64,000 bases of DNA. Source: Datnioides undecimradiatus (taxonomy: Eukaryota; Chordata; Actinopteri; Lobotiformes; Datnioididae). Location: contig WARS01000090.1 of assembly GCA_008933995.1 (NCBI GenBank), forward strand, positions 4,142,425-4,206,424, read 5' to 3'. This document shows, one piece after another, positions 36,745 through 48,839 of this stretch. The notes under the pieces are model-generated. The model made no database searches. It saw nothing but the letters and a program-made list of their open reading frames with translations, and was not told the DNA's origin. Position numbers and translations under genes: made by a program. Positions within the stretch are counted from its first letter, which is position 1. Each line of letters starts with the position of its first letter.

Positions 36745-38225
36745 ATAATTCAAAGTTAATATATATATATATAATTAGTGTAGTATACTGTAATTAGTAT
36801 TTACATGTGCATATACCTCTCTCACTGGCATTACATTTTGCATTACCTGTCATGGGCTCTTTGTACTAGTTCAGCTGACGTATATATTGCCATAGCTCTG
36901 GTGTAAGGGGACTGTAGAGGAAAAATCAACCATAACTTAACAAATCTGCGATGCAGTCCACCTGTGTTCACAGATCTAGGGTTACAGAATGTAACCATGC
37001 AGTCAGATTGTCATCTTCCACAGCAAAAGAACAGGTGTGCCTACACTAAATAGACTGGTATTATCTTGAAAAGGGCCAGCTGGCACAACACAGCTACACC
37101 GCTGTCACCACTTGTTTTTGTTTTATTGTCTAGCCGTGCTTTTGCCCGCTAAGCAAAAGCATTCTCTCCCTGCTTTCTTTTCTTCGTTCTTTACAGTCTT
37201 TGTGATAATCTATCCCTGGCGGCTGGGCTGAGGGATGAGTCTATTGTAGGGGAGGAGGAGAACAAGGAGGAGGAAGAAGAATGAAGAAAGGTGAAGGCTA
37301 TGGGTAGCTCTGAGCTAAGTCTCTGTCTCCCAGTGAAATCTAAGTTTTACCAGTCAGAGCGCGTTCTCTATTGACCCTTTGCCCTTTATCGATCCTCCCT
37401 CTCTTAATGTACTCCATGCGTACAGAATGTGTGTGTTTTAAGCAGAGGCAGGGAGAAACGGCAAGTGCCAGGTGTTTTGTGTGTGCACGTGCAAATTGCG
37501 TGTGTCTGATAATCTTCAGTAAGTTCATCCATAACCATAAAAAAAACAAAACAGTGGCAGATTATTTTTTGTTTGTTTGTTTATCTGGAACAACTTGCTT
37601 ACAAAAAGGCAGGTAGAAGCCCTCAGAAGGCATTTCACAGTGCACAGTGTGTGATTTTGTGCTTGTTGGTGGGACAACAAGTAAGGGAAACATATGGACA
37701 ATATGGACAATAGGCACCAGCAGGGTGTGAGGATACAGGCGAGGCACTGTCAAACTAAAGGAGGGAAATACCAAGAGGACAAGAGAAGAGGAGAAAAGTA
37801 TGGAGATAATTTAAAGAGGTAAAAGGCTCATGGGATCACCAAGCATTTATCACTCTCGCTCTCTATACTCGCCTCCCCTCTTTCTTCATAAACACAAGAC
37901 AAATTCACACACATGAACATCCATATACACCGCTCCGCCCTTCAGAGCTGCTTTTTTTTTTTTTTTTTTATCTCTGGCCTTATTCCACAGCTTATGAATT
38001 TTAATAGGCCTCAATCAGAACACCTCAGCAGTGTTTTTCTATCTCCCAAAGTAATGGACTTGAACCACCTGAGAGTTCTTAGACAGCTCTGTATTCGCGG
38101 AGCTAAGGAAGTCAGAGTGAAATAGGGAGGAGAGGAGGGATGAATGATAAGGACGGACGGGTTGTGGATGAATAAGAGAGTGACGGAGGGATGGTGGGAA
38201 AAAGAACGTGCGCACGGAGTGATCG
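36745..38225. other. Unique non-coding sequence with short AT and T tracts
   Basis: Holds an (AT)n run at 36758-36773, a GGA-rich stretch at 37250-37290 and a T18 homopolymer at 37952-37969. No gene recognised. Confidence 0.4.
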
Positions 38226-38293
38226 CAGTTTGTGGGTAGCGTGTCAGAGAGAGAGACAAATTGAGAGAGTGAGAGGGAAAGAGAGAGAGAGAG
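38226..38293. repeat. (GA)-rich purine tract
   Basis: 'agagagagagac' and 'agagagagagagagcgg' motifs. It is the densest part of a GA/GGA-rich region that begins near 38125 and gives Ser/Leu-rich antisense frames. Confidence 0.8.
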
Positions 38294-38610
38294 CGGTGGC
38301 CTTGGCTTCAAAATGGGCTCCTACTGAATGTCAACACGTATGTTAGCATGCGTGCGGTCTCACGCGTACACATGCATAAACACACGCTCGCACACCCTAA
38401 ATGAGAGTCTGATTGTTTCTGGGTTGCCTTGCTCCTGATCTAGCCCCCCTTAATTACAATCTGCACTGACAAATGGGCCTGCCCGGTAATGCAGAGGCAC
38501 ACACGCACGCGTGGACACACGAGCATGCACACGGTGAAAGGGATGAAGAGAGATGCGCTGTTTTTGCTGATTAAGTGTGTCACTGTTCTTTTTCGGACCC
38601 CGTACCTACA
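38294..38610. other. Unique non-coding sequence
   Basis: CA-interrupted sequence (38340-38400) and a non-repetitive segment with 'cccttaattacaatctgcactgacaaatgg' texture near 38450 that could be conserved. No exon. Confidence 0.35.
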
Positions 38611-38649
<39 letters not shown>

Positions 38650-38672
38650 CACACACTCACACTCACACACAC
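38611..38672. repeat. (CA)n microsatellite
   Basis: A CA core of about 17 units (38612-38646) followed by CTA- and TCA-interrupted CA units. Confidence 0.96.
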
Positions 38673-41310
38673 TTTATTTCCCCCCTGCACACCTAAAACA
38701 AAACTGCTCTGCATTTATTCTGTTGGAAATTGTCCCTATTGTACCATCCTCGCCATGATGTGTAGCCATTTGTCCAAATCAATGGAGCTCAGAAATTGGT
38801 ATTATTCTTTCAATGGTTCATTCTCTCTCTCACCCCTTCGCTCGCCTTCTCTCTCCACGTGTCTGTCTTTGCTCATGCTTGAATGAGAAAAAGTGATTAC
38901 CTGGGAAAGAAAGGGGTTAGTACGTTAGTGAAAGGTGGCAGTTGTGTGGCTGCTGTCTCTGTGAAAAGACTGCCGTGGCACCTCCGCACATCTACCGACT
39001 GCGTTATCTCTCCCCCTCTTGTTTCGACTCGATCATAAGTACGCACGCATGCACACACACACCATAGCACAATGAGCCAATGGCACAATGAGGTACACTG
39101 CGAGTGCTCACAGGAAAGACAATCCACACACTACATGTGCCAGAGTTGATAGCCTGAAAACAATGCTTCATCACTGCTCTCGCCATAATCACAGCACTTT
39201 TAAAGATCTCGGCCTGACAGACAGGAGAGCAGCACAATGTATAAACACAGCCATAAGCCATCTCTATTCACAGGCCATGTACTCCTACCAACTGTTAAAG
39301 CCATTCCCATCTCGACATAGCAACAATAGAGCACAACAGAGAGAGACTGAGGGACTCTATTGATATCGAGCACTGCTGAATGGTCGGCTGACTAGCATTC
39401 ACTGTCACAGCGGATGGATGGTTTAATTGTGGACTTGTGTGAGAAAAAAAGGCAGAGTGTGTGTTTTTTGTGTATTTTAATGTGGGTTTTTGTTTGTATG
39501 TGTGTGTGTGTGTTTGCACGTGTGTGAACCAGAGGACTCTGGGAGGTGACAGCCGTTATCTCAGGCCTACAGACAGACACTTAGCCCTCAACCAACCCTC
39601 AACCACTCGTCCCCATGGCATGCTCAGAAATGTCATGAGCTGGCACTGTCGGCATACTGTGTGTGTATGTGTGTGTGTATTTGTATGGGGGCGGCTTGTC
39701 TGTGTCTGTGTGTTTGCGCACCACATCAAACTCTGTGTGGGTCTGCTTGCACTGTGTGCGCACAATGTGAGCGTGAGCCGATGAAAATTATGTCAAATAT
39801 ACGTCTGCTGCTTTGTGGCCAGTTTTCTTTTTTCTTTTTCTTTTTTTTTAATCATTGTTCACACGTACAAACACCAACCCACACCAATAAATAGACACAG
39901 AAATCCTAACAACCACAGAAATACACTCTGTAATGACAGTCACTGCTGGTAGTTATGAAAAAGGCACCATTACTGCAACAGGTGTGTGTGTTTTTAAGGA
40001 TTTTTTTTTTAGTAGAGTGGTTGCCACCTGAAGTCATTAAGTCTGCTTCATACCACATTTATCATTAAATTAAAGTCTGTGTCAGACTAAAAAGGTAAAA
40101 TACATGTTTAATACAGTCATATATAAACAATACACAACCATAGCATAACATTAGAAAAGCATATTTTGTGTGGGATTTACCAGTCATATAATACTGGCAG
40201 CTACAGCAGACAACTTTGCATTGGAATAATAATTTTCTTTAGACCCCTTAAATCAGTGTCCAGCGGTACCACAACTCTTGTTTCTAACAGCAATTGGCAG
40301 ACTATTTAGGATTTACACCACAACATTTAAATGTAAAGTATGTTAATATCCCCCCTCAGTATATTCTAATACTGTAGATCTTTCAAAAAGTATGTTTTGG
40401 CTTGCAGACACACTAATTTGAAAGAAACTGGTCACCACCAGTCAAGACATACTAGCCATTGTTTGTCTCTGGCAGAAACACAAATTCTTAGCCATTATAG
40501 CAAGGATTGTAACATCAATGCACAGTTGTCTGCTATAGCTGCAAGACTGATCAAGATTTCAATTATATTACTGGTAAATTCCACATAAAAAATATATTTT
40601 TTTGTAATGTTATGGTATGGCAGTGTATTGTTTAAATATTGTGAGTTTGACATTGCACTGTATGTATAGGCACAGGCTGCTATAATAACTTAATTCAACA
40701 CCATGTTCACCATCACAATGAGTCATTGTTTTTTATCTTGTAAACCACAGTATATGACTTTCCAATAATTAAATATTCAATATTAAATATTTTAAAGCAG
40801 ATGCTGTTGTGAAGAGGAATGTGTGAGCATAGGGTGAGAGCATGGCATCTCTCCTAAACGTCCTGAACAGGGAAAGCGTTTATTATTTCTCGTGGGTAGC
40901 AAATGGTGTTAGTGTTAGATGAAGTCATTAGATAAAATTACCATACTGAAACTTATTTAGAAGTGATTAAGTCAAAAGAGGGTGTATTGATCCCTCCAGG
41001 GTGCAGAGGTGAGCACTGTGATGTGGGGGGAAAGAAGGAGAGGAGGAAGTCAGGCTGTGATCTACCCGGATTATCCTGCCATGTGTAATACAGAGTTGAA
41101 CATCTGGTCAGAAAGACAACAGAGATAGTTACTCATCCTTGACAGCCACAGAGGAGCATGAGAGACAGAGAGACAGACAGAAACTGAAAAAAGTCGACAG
41201 GAGTATTTTTTTTTTTTCCAGTTCTGGTGTGTCAAAATAAAAAATGGCAAATAACCTGAGGGTCTAGTAAAAACCATTTACATTGCATTGAAAATAGTTT
41301 CAGATGTTGC
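38673..41310. other. Unique non-coding sequence with TG/CA-rich patches
   Basis: Degenerate TG repeats lie at 39460-39530 and 39655-39760, and a T-rich stretch at 39827-39850. The segment 39140-39310 is non-repetitive and open in several frames but has no protein that I recognise. AT-rich single-copy sequence follows to 41.3 kb. Confidence 0.4.
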
Positions 41311-41356
41311 CTGCTATTCCTGAATGCAGCACAGCCTGGTAACAAGGAAGCAGCAG
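41311..41356 (+). repeat. Dispersed repeat, copy 2 (partner at 21898)
   Basis: Same orientation as 21898-21943 and identical at 40 of 46 aligned bases. See that entry for the comparison. The element's ends are not visible. Confidence 0.6.
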
Positions 41357-43790
41357 CATGTCATCAGGCAGTTAACTATTTAAATGCTATTCGGCAGTAC
41401 TGCAGTCACCAGCTGGTCCCATAAGTAGTCACTGTGTCACCAAACTTGTAGAATAGGTCATTTTCGAAAGTTTGCTGGTAAATTTATCACAATCAGACAC
41501 ATTGGCTTTATTCTCACTGAGAATAGACACCTCCTTTTGTAAACTTAACACTCCTCTCCTTTTATTGAACTGTTTTGATAGCTAATACAATAAAACAACA
41601 CACATTTAAACCAGTCATGAAAATGGGTTACCCAAAACCAAGCTCCTCGACTAAACCATGTGATCAAATGCTACTGATTTTTGTACTTGAATGAGAAACT
41701 GGAGTGGAATGATTATTGTTTTCTAACAAGTTAAGCATTAGCTGTAAGCTAATCAATATTTAGGTAGAAGTTTTAATATGAAGTGTGTTTTCTTTGTTTT
41801 AAACCATACCATAACAACATCATATGTATGCCAAACCACACCCAATACTTTATATCTACCCCAGAAGACGTCTTCACTTGCTTCTTGCATTGTTTCACTT
41901 GAGAGCATTAAAGCTCTTACAATGAACAGTGTGCGGCGAGATTTCTGTCGTTACCCTACAGATGGGGACCGCGTTTGTTAAGTGCTCTGAAAGCTCAACT
42001 CCACCTCTGTCACACTCTGCAAAATATCTGAGAACAGTGGAGCAGAGAAGGCATGTATGATAAATAATATATGCACGCTCACTACAAGACAAAACAAGAT
42101 GTTTATAAAGATATAATATTCTCACATTATTGTGGGTAACTCACTTAATGGGGTTTCACAGCACAACAGATGATAGAGCTGTCACTCTACAGCATGTCTA
42201 GACCACCACCCACATCTGTCTGTGGTTTTTGTCTTGTGGCCATCTGTTTTGCAGTACAACCATGCAGAACCACAGGAAGCAGGAACAGATTTGGAGCCAG
42301 CTTTTCAGGAACTTCCTCTAAAATGTTCTTCATTATTATTCATTAATATTAGTATAATTACCATACAGCATGGCAAGTGCTGGATTTATGCAAAGCATGC
42401 TGCCTACACAAACATCAGTTTTAAGAAGATTACTGTTTCCTGTGCCTCCACAAGGTATTGTTTGAACAATATAATACCTAAGGCATGTTTCTATACCAAA
42501 CCTACTATTGTGTTTTGAGAAATGCAGCAAAAAACAAAAGGCGTTACACATGCAGTGCTGTAATTTTCTGCCAGGACTGAGATACTAGATGTACTTCATA
42601 TTCTTTGCTGGAGTTTCTGCCTGCAGTGGGTCATAAAGAGTCCTCCTTGGCTATTGAACAAGACTCAAGACTGCTGTAATCATAAAACTCTTTGTTGATG
42701 TTGCTGAACAAGGTTAAGCAGGCAAAGAGTATGAATGTCAGCAGCTGAGAGCAGTTTTAATGGCGGATACCCAGAGGACTATCGAACTGGAGGGAATCAC
42801 AGGGGGATAGTCAGAAATTCACAAGTGTGGTCAGACAGGCTGTTTTTCCTCACAAGTGGTCTGACAGGTCATCTGCTGTTATTTGAATATGTGTAATTTG
42901 TGAAGCTCTGTGTCCAGTTGACTAAATTAGGGATAGCAACCTTTTAATCCACAGCATAGTAATGTTGTTTATTGAGGACTGTTTGTTGAGAAGGCTAACA
43001 AGATCTCAGTTGTCATCTCAGACTACAAATAAGGATGGACTACTAGAGTCTGAATTGTAAATATGCTTAACGGTTTTTTTTTCCTAATGAAGGAGTGCAT
43101 ATCTTATCTTTGTAATATTAGAGTATGATTTTAAAAATAAAAATCAAATTGCCAAACATTGGGCAGAAAGGCCAGAACCAATCATGCAAAATCAAAAAGT
43201 GTCAACAATACATTTTATTAAGTACAGACGTCCCCAGAATGCCTCACAGACAGATTATCAGTTAATATTGGGCTATTCTTCATCACAGCATCTAATTACA
43301 TGCTGGACATCCAAATATCCATTTGTTTTGCTCAAGCACTCGGTGCTCTTTTCTTCTTTTAGTGACTTTTTTCTGGAGTCCCACAGTTTGTTTACACACT
43401 TTTCACCTTTCCAGTTAGCAGAAGTCTTACTGGTTAGTGGTGGCTTCTAACGTTACACAGCAGGAGATATCTCATGCTTCTGTCCTGGTCCAGTGCGACG
43501 AGTGAGACGCTGGGAAATGTGAGTTTGTTATTTTCAGCATCACATTTTTCAGTTTTAAATGAGGAAAGGTTTTTTTTTGCACAGCTTACATGGTCACTTT
43601 ATAACAAAGCAGACCACACTGGCTGAGCTCATGAATGAACTGGGGAAAGCATTAACTGAATTGACCAACATGAGGAAGATTAGGTGTTGATAAGTTCTAC
43701 GTACGTTTTAATGCATTTCCAATGGATTCCCCAGTATAAGGCCAGACTCATGACATGTCTATACATAGCTGCAATGCAGGCACACTGTTG
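41357..43790. other. Unique non-coding sequence
   Basis: AT-rich, without a supported exon, RNA gene or named repeat. Open frames near 41780-42520 fall in AT-rich DNA and show no domains. Confidence 0.4.
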
Positions 43791-43795
43791 ACCCC

Positions 43796-43893
43796 GTAGT
43801 TGAACCCACCCAACAGGAAACCTCCCAATACTTCAGGTGGCTAGTCCATCCCTGCTGGCATGTCAGACCTATGTTTTACCAACTGAGGTAACC
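43796..43893 (-). repeat. Degenerate tRNA-like (SINE head) remnant
   Basis: On the minus strand TACCTCAGTTGGTAAAACAT resembles an RNA polymerase III A box (TRGCTCAGTNGGTAGAGC), followed by 'ggtctgacatgccagcagg', and about 75 bp further GGGTTCAACTACG resembles a B box. The spacing is longer than in a functional tRNA (an insertion or a different family), so it is most likely an old tRNA-derived SINE. No tail or target duplication identified. Confidence 0.35.
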
Positions 43894-44231
43894 TCAAATG
43901 AAGGCAGCAGTCTCTTTTGTACACTCTTTTTGACCATATAATATACCCCTTGGCCATCAGTCAGTCATTTTGCACTTGACTGATTGACTATTTGTTTTTT
44001 GAGGTAAAGTCACCAAGGAAGCAGAAGCAGACTTTCTTCTGCAACACTGCTAGCAGGTTAATAGTAGAACGGTGACATTTATGTGTGGGAAAGGTTAGTT
44101 TGTTTTTTAAAAATGCCTGACTTGGATGTTTGCTTACAGGAAATGAAACTTCTGAAACTTAAAATGCAACTTTAGAATGACGTTATGAATGGGATGTTTT
44201 CATGGAAGACATTTTAACATGTTACAGTATT
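43894..44231. other. Unique non-coding sequence
   Basis: Short single-copy interval between two repeat remnants; nothing recognised. Confidence 0.4.
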
Positions 44232-44358
44232 AAAAGCACAGGTGCAAATAATTTAATCGGCGATAGCTTAATTTCATTAAGTCACACTGTCATAACTTAC
44301 CGGGACACTTTAGTAGAACAGAGCCATCATTAATGTTATTAGTAACACCTGTGCTTTT
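44232..44358. mobile_element. 127-bp unit bounded by a perfect 13-bp inverted repeat
   Basis: AAAAGCACAGGTG (44232-44244) and CACCTGTGCTTTT (44346-44358) are exact reverse complements. The sequence between them ('taatcggcgatagctt', 'gtcataacttaccggg', 'gagccatcattaatg') resembles a fish repeat that I recall only vaguely. Too small to encode anything. It could be a miniature inverted-repeat element or part of a larger one. Confidence 0.5.
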
Positions 44359-45082
44359 CCTGCTATGACATCATTGCCTATTAAAACATCTCTACAAGAT
44401 CAAGCAAGATGTCTTTAATAGATCTGAAGCTCCTCTGTTTAACAGGTGCACACACTTCAAAAAAAGAGTCTGTGTACTGATTGGATTAAGTATTTACTTA
44501 TTTTATTTATTAATACATTTTAGTTACTTTTCTGGTGTACGTGCAATACATACTGAAACCTGCTTAAAATTAATGTGTGTTATGGGATTAGGATGCAGCT
44601 TGAATTGACTTCAAAAATGTAGCCTGGCTCTGTTCTGTACCACAAAATTGTATTTGTGGCAGAGCAGATGTTTTACATGATATTGGACATGGCAGCACAC
44701 AACCCTTGCACTGGTATATCCTGTTGTTCTTTGCTCTTATGTTTCTGGATGCCACAAACATCACATATAGAACTATACATAATTCCCCTTAATGTTATAC
44801 AAATGACAGATGCACAAACCATCTCTGAGGATGAGAACATTTGAAAACCGCGTGGGTGTGTATGTTTTCATCATGTGTGAATCTGGTAAGGCATTTACTA
44901 TTATACACATCCTATGCACAGTAGGCTCACCCCCACTCATAAACGCACACACACATCAACAGTCACGGTCCCTTGGCTTGCCCGCTAACAGTTGCATCTC
45001 TCACCGCTTTCTGCCACAGGCCCCAAACAAGCCATCTGCACTAGTTTCTGCCTCTGCCAGCCTGGCCTCAGGAGATGGACTA
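44359..45082. other. Unique non-coding sequence
   Basis: AT-rich, then more GC-balanced near 44930-45080 ('cacaggccccaaacaagcc'). The 108-codon + frame ending at 45136 runs into the (GT)n tract and is not credible as an exon. Confidence 0.4.
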
Positions 45083-45103
45083 TGTGTGTGTGTGTGTGTG
45101 TGT
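45083..45103. repeat. (GT)n microsatellite
   Basis: Ten uninterrupted GT units followed by a G-rich stretch. Confidence 0.93.
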
Positions 45104-45349
45104 AGAGGGGGCAGGGGTTGCCAGGTGCAGCAGTGATTTAAGGGAAGAATTTGAGGAAGGAGGGATTACAGGGTATGGGTGGCATAGGACATGGGATGAC
45201 AAGAGTGCACAAGAGATTTGGCAGGGTAGGGGGTGTTAAAAAGGATCGTAAGAAAGATAAAATGGAAAACAATGGAAAAAAACAGATGAAGAAGGGAAGA
45301 AGCTAAATGATAGAATACAACCCTTATGAACATATCCATTTTCAGTGTA

Positions 45350-45735
45350 CATAGCAGTCTAGCACCACGCTAGCAGGGCTATGGGGCTGTACTTCCTGTG
45401 CAGCAGTTCTTTTAACTAAAAGCTAACATCAGCACGCTAGCATGCACAGAATGGCTGTACTTCATATGGATTGTTAGATGTAACAATCCATATGAAGTAG
45501 TGTTTAGTGTGTTAGCAACAGGCTAACAGTTGTTAGTTAGCACCGAACACAAAGTGCAGATGAAGCCAAGAGGAATGCCAGGTATTTTTGTCATAAACTG
45601 TTTTGGGCAAATGCAATTTTGACTTGATCAGGTCAAAGCAGCAGATGAAAAGTAAAGGGTTTACCACTGTTATTATAAATTCCCTTTGTGAGGAACATGG
45701 ATGTAGCCATGACAACCTAACCAATTGTCCAGACA
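45350..45735 (+). mobile_element. Copy of a 'gctaacatcagcatgctagcat' fish repeat
   Basis: Landmarks in order are 'gctaacatcagcacgctagc', 'gtgtttagtgtgttagcaac', 'agttagcaccgaacacaaag', 'gcagatgaagccaagaggaa', 'caggtatttttgtcataaac', 'tgcaattttgacttgatc' and 'gatgaaaagtaaagggttta'. They match a widespread perciform repeat that I recall with TTAGCACTAAACACAAAGTACAG...TTGGTCATAAAC...GATGAAAAGTTAAGGG. The copy is diverged and non-coding. It carries a perfect palindrome at 45458-45499 that I do not recall from the family. Confidence 0.65.
45458..45499. other. Perfect 19-bp palindrome with 4-nt loop
   Basis: The left arm (45458-45476) begins TACTTCATATGG and the right arm (45481-45499) ends CCATATGAAGTA. 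All 19 pairs match around the loop GATG. It could extrude as a cruciform, or fold as an RNA hairpin if transcribed. Confidence 0.95.
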
Positions 45736-46693
45736 TTTGATCTAAAAGCAGAATTGTAAAGGGGACCCTGGTAGACACTGTTGCCATGGTGTTGTGCCGG
45801 TATCAGTGCCGTTATTGATATTTTCAGAATGGTTTGCGTGAGCACTTTACAGTGTCAAGTGGCTGTGGGTTTTGGATGTTGTGAATACAATAACAGGGTT
45901 CACAGAACTAGTGGTTTTTTTTTTCCTTTCCAGAAAAATTTTACATACTTAAGACATTCAAATGCATGTTTACGGAAATGATTTCAAAAATTATATGAAC
46001 CAGAGGAAGAGGTGGAATGAAAACAGGAAGATGATGGAGGGTGGAAAAAAAAAGCAAACTACAGTTGAATGCTTCTCCACTACTGTCGCCCAATCAAAGA
46101 ACCAAACATTCCCCACTCAACAGCAGTAATTATCTAAAAGATAATCAGAGGCTTTTTACATGTCAATCATGTAGAAAACACTGCACATGCAAACACAGAT
46201 CAACGTCTACACGCAGTCAAACACACATGCACACGCCCACACACAAATATCATGACAGAACGTTGCTTCCAGCATGTTTTCCGGTTTCTGATATGCATTC
46301 AGCTCCATCCAGCTATATCAAAACATGTCATTTGGTGCAGGAAAAAAAAACACCAAAAGATTTTGACTAGTGTGCTCTTCACCCCCCCTTTTCCCAAACA
46401 CTCACACCTGCTTTTGTAGCGGATAAACATCCATAAACATTCCTTTCCCATCAGGATTTGAATGTTTTTCGATTGCGCCAGCTCCATACAGACATCTTAA
46501 TTGCATGTTCTCTAGCAGCTAAATTTTATGTAATTACAATCCCATCATTGCAACTTCTACTCTGGTACAAGGATGAAACAGGTGCCGCTGCAAACAGTGG
46601 CATTATGTTTGTCAAAGGTTGTTCAAACTACAGCATCCAAATGTAGTTGCTCATGCATACATACATATAATTTAACACTAAATTACATATTGC
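45736..46693. other. Unique non-coding sequence
   Basis: May include the decayed end of the preceding repeat. T run near 45914 and A run near 46047. No exon recognised. Confidence 0.4.
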
Positions 46694-47491
46694 ATAGTTT
46701 AACATTTTTGGAATGTGCGTATTTGCTTTCTTTCCCAGAGTAGGACATGAAGATATCTCGTCAGGGATCCATGTTAAGTTTGGAAACATGCCATGTTTAG
46801 CCTAGCATAGCATACATACTGACAAAAGGGGGTAACAGTTAGCCTGGTTTGTCCAAAAGGGATAAAATATAACAAATTACCAACTCTAAAGCTCTGTAAT
46901 TAACACATACTTTCTTAATGAAATATGTTCAGACAAAGAACAGTGAGGGGACTGTGTGTATCTTCCCCAAATCACGTCAGAACAGTAATATAGCCTGCAA
47001 AATTAATTTGTGCTATATCATCAGCTTACAAAAGTAAAATATAACTCTTGGTTATTTCACTCATCTTTTTGGCTTTTAGCTAGTATGCATATTAGAATCT
47101 CATAAGTTTTGCCTGAGTTGGAAGTTATCATCTTGACTGTGAACTTCAGCAGTGCTACACGGGGCCCCAAAATGTTGGCTATTTCTATGTGTGTTAAATG
47201 CTTAAGATCAGATGTGTGAGTGTAGAGGTTTGTAAATTGTTGGACACCTCTGACATAGCTGGGTACAGTAATGTGTAATTTAATTGATAACTATAAAAGT
47301 AATGGTGGGTGCGTTTTCGGAGAGAGGCAGCCCTTTTTTTGCTGTCTCCAGTTTTTACGCGACGCTATAGGCTCAACATGTTCTGACTTTAGCTCCGTAC
47401 CTAATCCTACAGACAAGAAACTGATATTAATCGTCTGACCTTACCCTTGGAAAGAAAGCTAATAAGCATGTTTCCTAAAATGTTAAACTAT
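46694..47491. mobile_element. 798-bp element with long terminal inverted repeats
   Basis: The left end reads ATAGTTTAACATTTTTGGAA, then 'tgcgtatttgctttctttccc'. The right end, reverse-complemented, reads ATAGTTTAACATTTTAGGAA, then 'acatgcttattagctttctttcc', giving an imperfect inverted repeat of about 45 bp. Internal landmarks include 'agcctggtttgtccaaaagg', 'ctctaaagctctgtaattaa', 'gctgtctccagtttttac' and 'gatattaatcgtctgacc'. It belongs to the same family as 13270-13736 and 4700-4790 and is the most complete copy here. It has no transposase frame and is a non-autonomous, hairpin-capable element. The flanking target duplication was not resolved. Confidence 0.75.
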
Positions 47492-47850
47492 TCCTTGACC
47501 TGTGGAAAGATACAATAAATAATTCATTTTAGTATTTATGCTACCACTGATGTAAAAAGTGTTTATTTCAGTTTTCTTTACTGAAATCAAATCCGAGTCT
47601 CCATGAGTGCTTAATAAACTTCAGTCTCATAGCTAATTGTGTAATGTTGAAATACCCAAAACCATTTAAATAATGATGGCAGGGCACATATTATAAATAG
47701 TTGATGATATTTTCCAGATTCGTCCATGAGTGTGTTTGCATTTGTGTGAATGTGAGTGGGTGGGTGTATGGTTGTGCTCATCCCAGGCTTGTGTTTGCAT
47801 GTGAACATGTGTTAGTGAAACCCAAGTGGTGGAGATAAAGAGTGCATCCT
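47492..47850. other. Unique non-coding sequence
   Basis: AT-rich, then TG-interrupted sequence at 47728-47810; no gene seen. Confidence 0.4.
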
Positions 47851-47892
47851 GAAGCAGAAAGAGAGGGAGAGGGAGGAGAGAGAGAGAGAGAG
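47851..47892. repeat. (GA)n-rich purine tract
   Basis: 'gaagcagaaagagagggaga' followed by an uninterrupted GA run to about 47892. Confidence 0.9.
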
Positions 47893-48375
47893 TTTCTCTG
47901 TGTGAAAGAACTCTTTCATCTTCACCCCAGAATCCCTGGCGAGGCCTTCCATGCCAATCCATTTCCTGGAGTTGGCTTCAGTCTCACCCAATGGGACGAC
48001 GCACACACACATACACACAAACTTGGCTCACTTCACCCCACTGTGAAAGCTCTGCAATCTTGCGTCTACACACAGACAGACACTCATGGACGCACACACT
48101 CTCCGCCCGTTGGGATGACAGCGAGGAAATGGCAAGCAGCAGCTGGGGGGTCCCTTCGCTCCTCTACAGAAACTGTAGCACCCCAGAGGCATCCCCTCGC
48201 CCTATCTTAACACTTTGCGCCTGCATGTGCATTTGTGTAGGTGTGTGTTTGTGTGCTGGCAAATTTGTGTGTGAATGGGAATGTGTGAAGTTGTCCCCCC
48301 TGATCACCACCACAGTACCTGTCATGCTTGTCTCATGCTCCCAGCACCCATGTGTATGAATCTGTGTGTGAGGGG
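47893..48375. other. Unique sequence, GC-balanced, with open frames on both strands
   Basis: 122-codon + strand frames (47842-48210 and 47991-48359) and a 114-codon minus frame overlap here. Both + frames contain repeat-derived segments (Glu/Arg/Gly from the GA tract, Thr/His from CA) and no recognisable domain, so I do not call an exon. Confidence 0.35.
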
Positions 48376-48398
48376 GTGTGTGTGTGTGTGTGTGTGTG
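48376..48398. repeat. (GT)n microsatellite
   Basis: About eleven GT units after a G5 run. Confidence 0.94.
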
Positions 48399-48626
48399 AT
48401 TGGCTGTGTAGTGATGCCTTTTAAGCTTCCCGAAAGAAAAAGCGGAGGAGAGATAAACAAGGCTTGAGCAGTAAAACAAACTGCGCCTACCAAAAGGCTG
48501 CCCTGCACCCTGGAAGTGTTTTAACCGTGTGTCAAGGAGTTGCATTTGTGTTTCAGTCTGTGTGTGCATGTGTATTTGGTGTCATAATCAAATCCACAGG
48601 CATTTTTTGGAACCTTTTTGTGTGCG

Positions 48627-48630
<4 letters not shown>

Positions 48631-48672
<42 letters not shown>
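48631..48672. repeat. (TG)21 microsatellite
   Basis: Uninterrupted TG repeat. A Cys/Val-rich frame crosses it. Confidence 0.97.
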
Positions 48673-48673
<1 letters not shown>

Positions 48674-48816
48674 AACTGTGTATTTGTGTGTGATACTAAC
48701 CGCAGGCATCCAAGTCTGTTCATTAGCAGGCTTAGCTAGCAGAGGGAAGCATGTAAAGATGACTGCTATTAATTTAGCATCTCACTGGCCTCCCTTGCTC
48801 TTGCTCTCTCTCTCAT

Positions 48817-48839
48817 ACACACACACACACACACACACA
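48817..48839. repeat. (AC)n microsatellite
   Basis: AC run directly after a CT run (48804-48813); compound pyrimidine/CA simple sequence. Confidence 0.94.

Noticed and set aside
47842-48359. Two overlapping 122-codon + frames
   Set aside because: Built partly from GA and CA simple sequence, with a 114-codon frame on the other strand; no domain or splice support.
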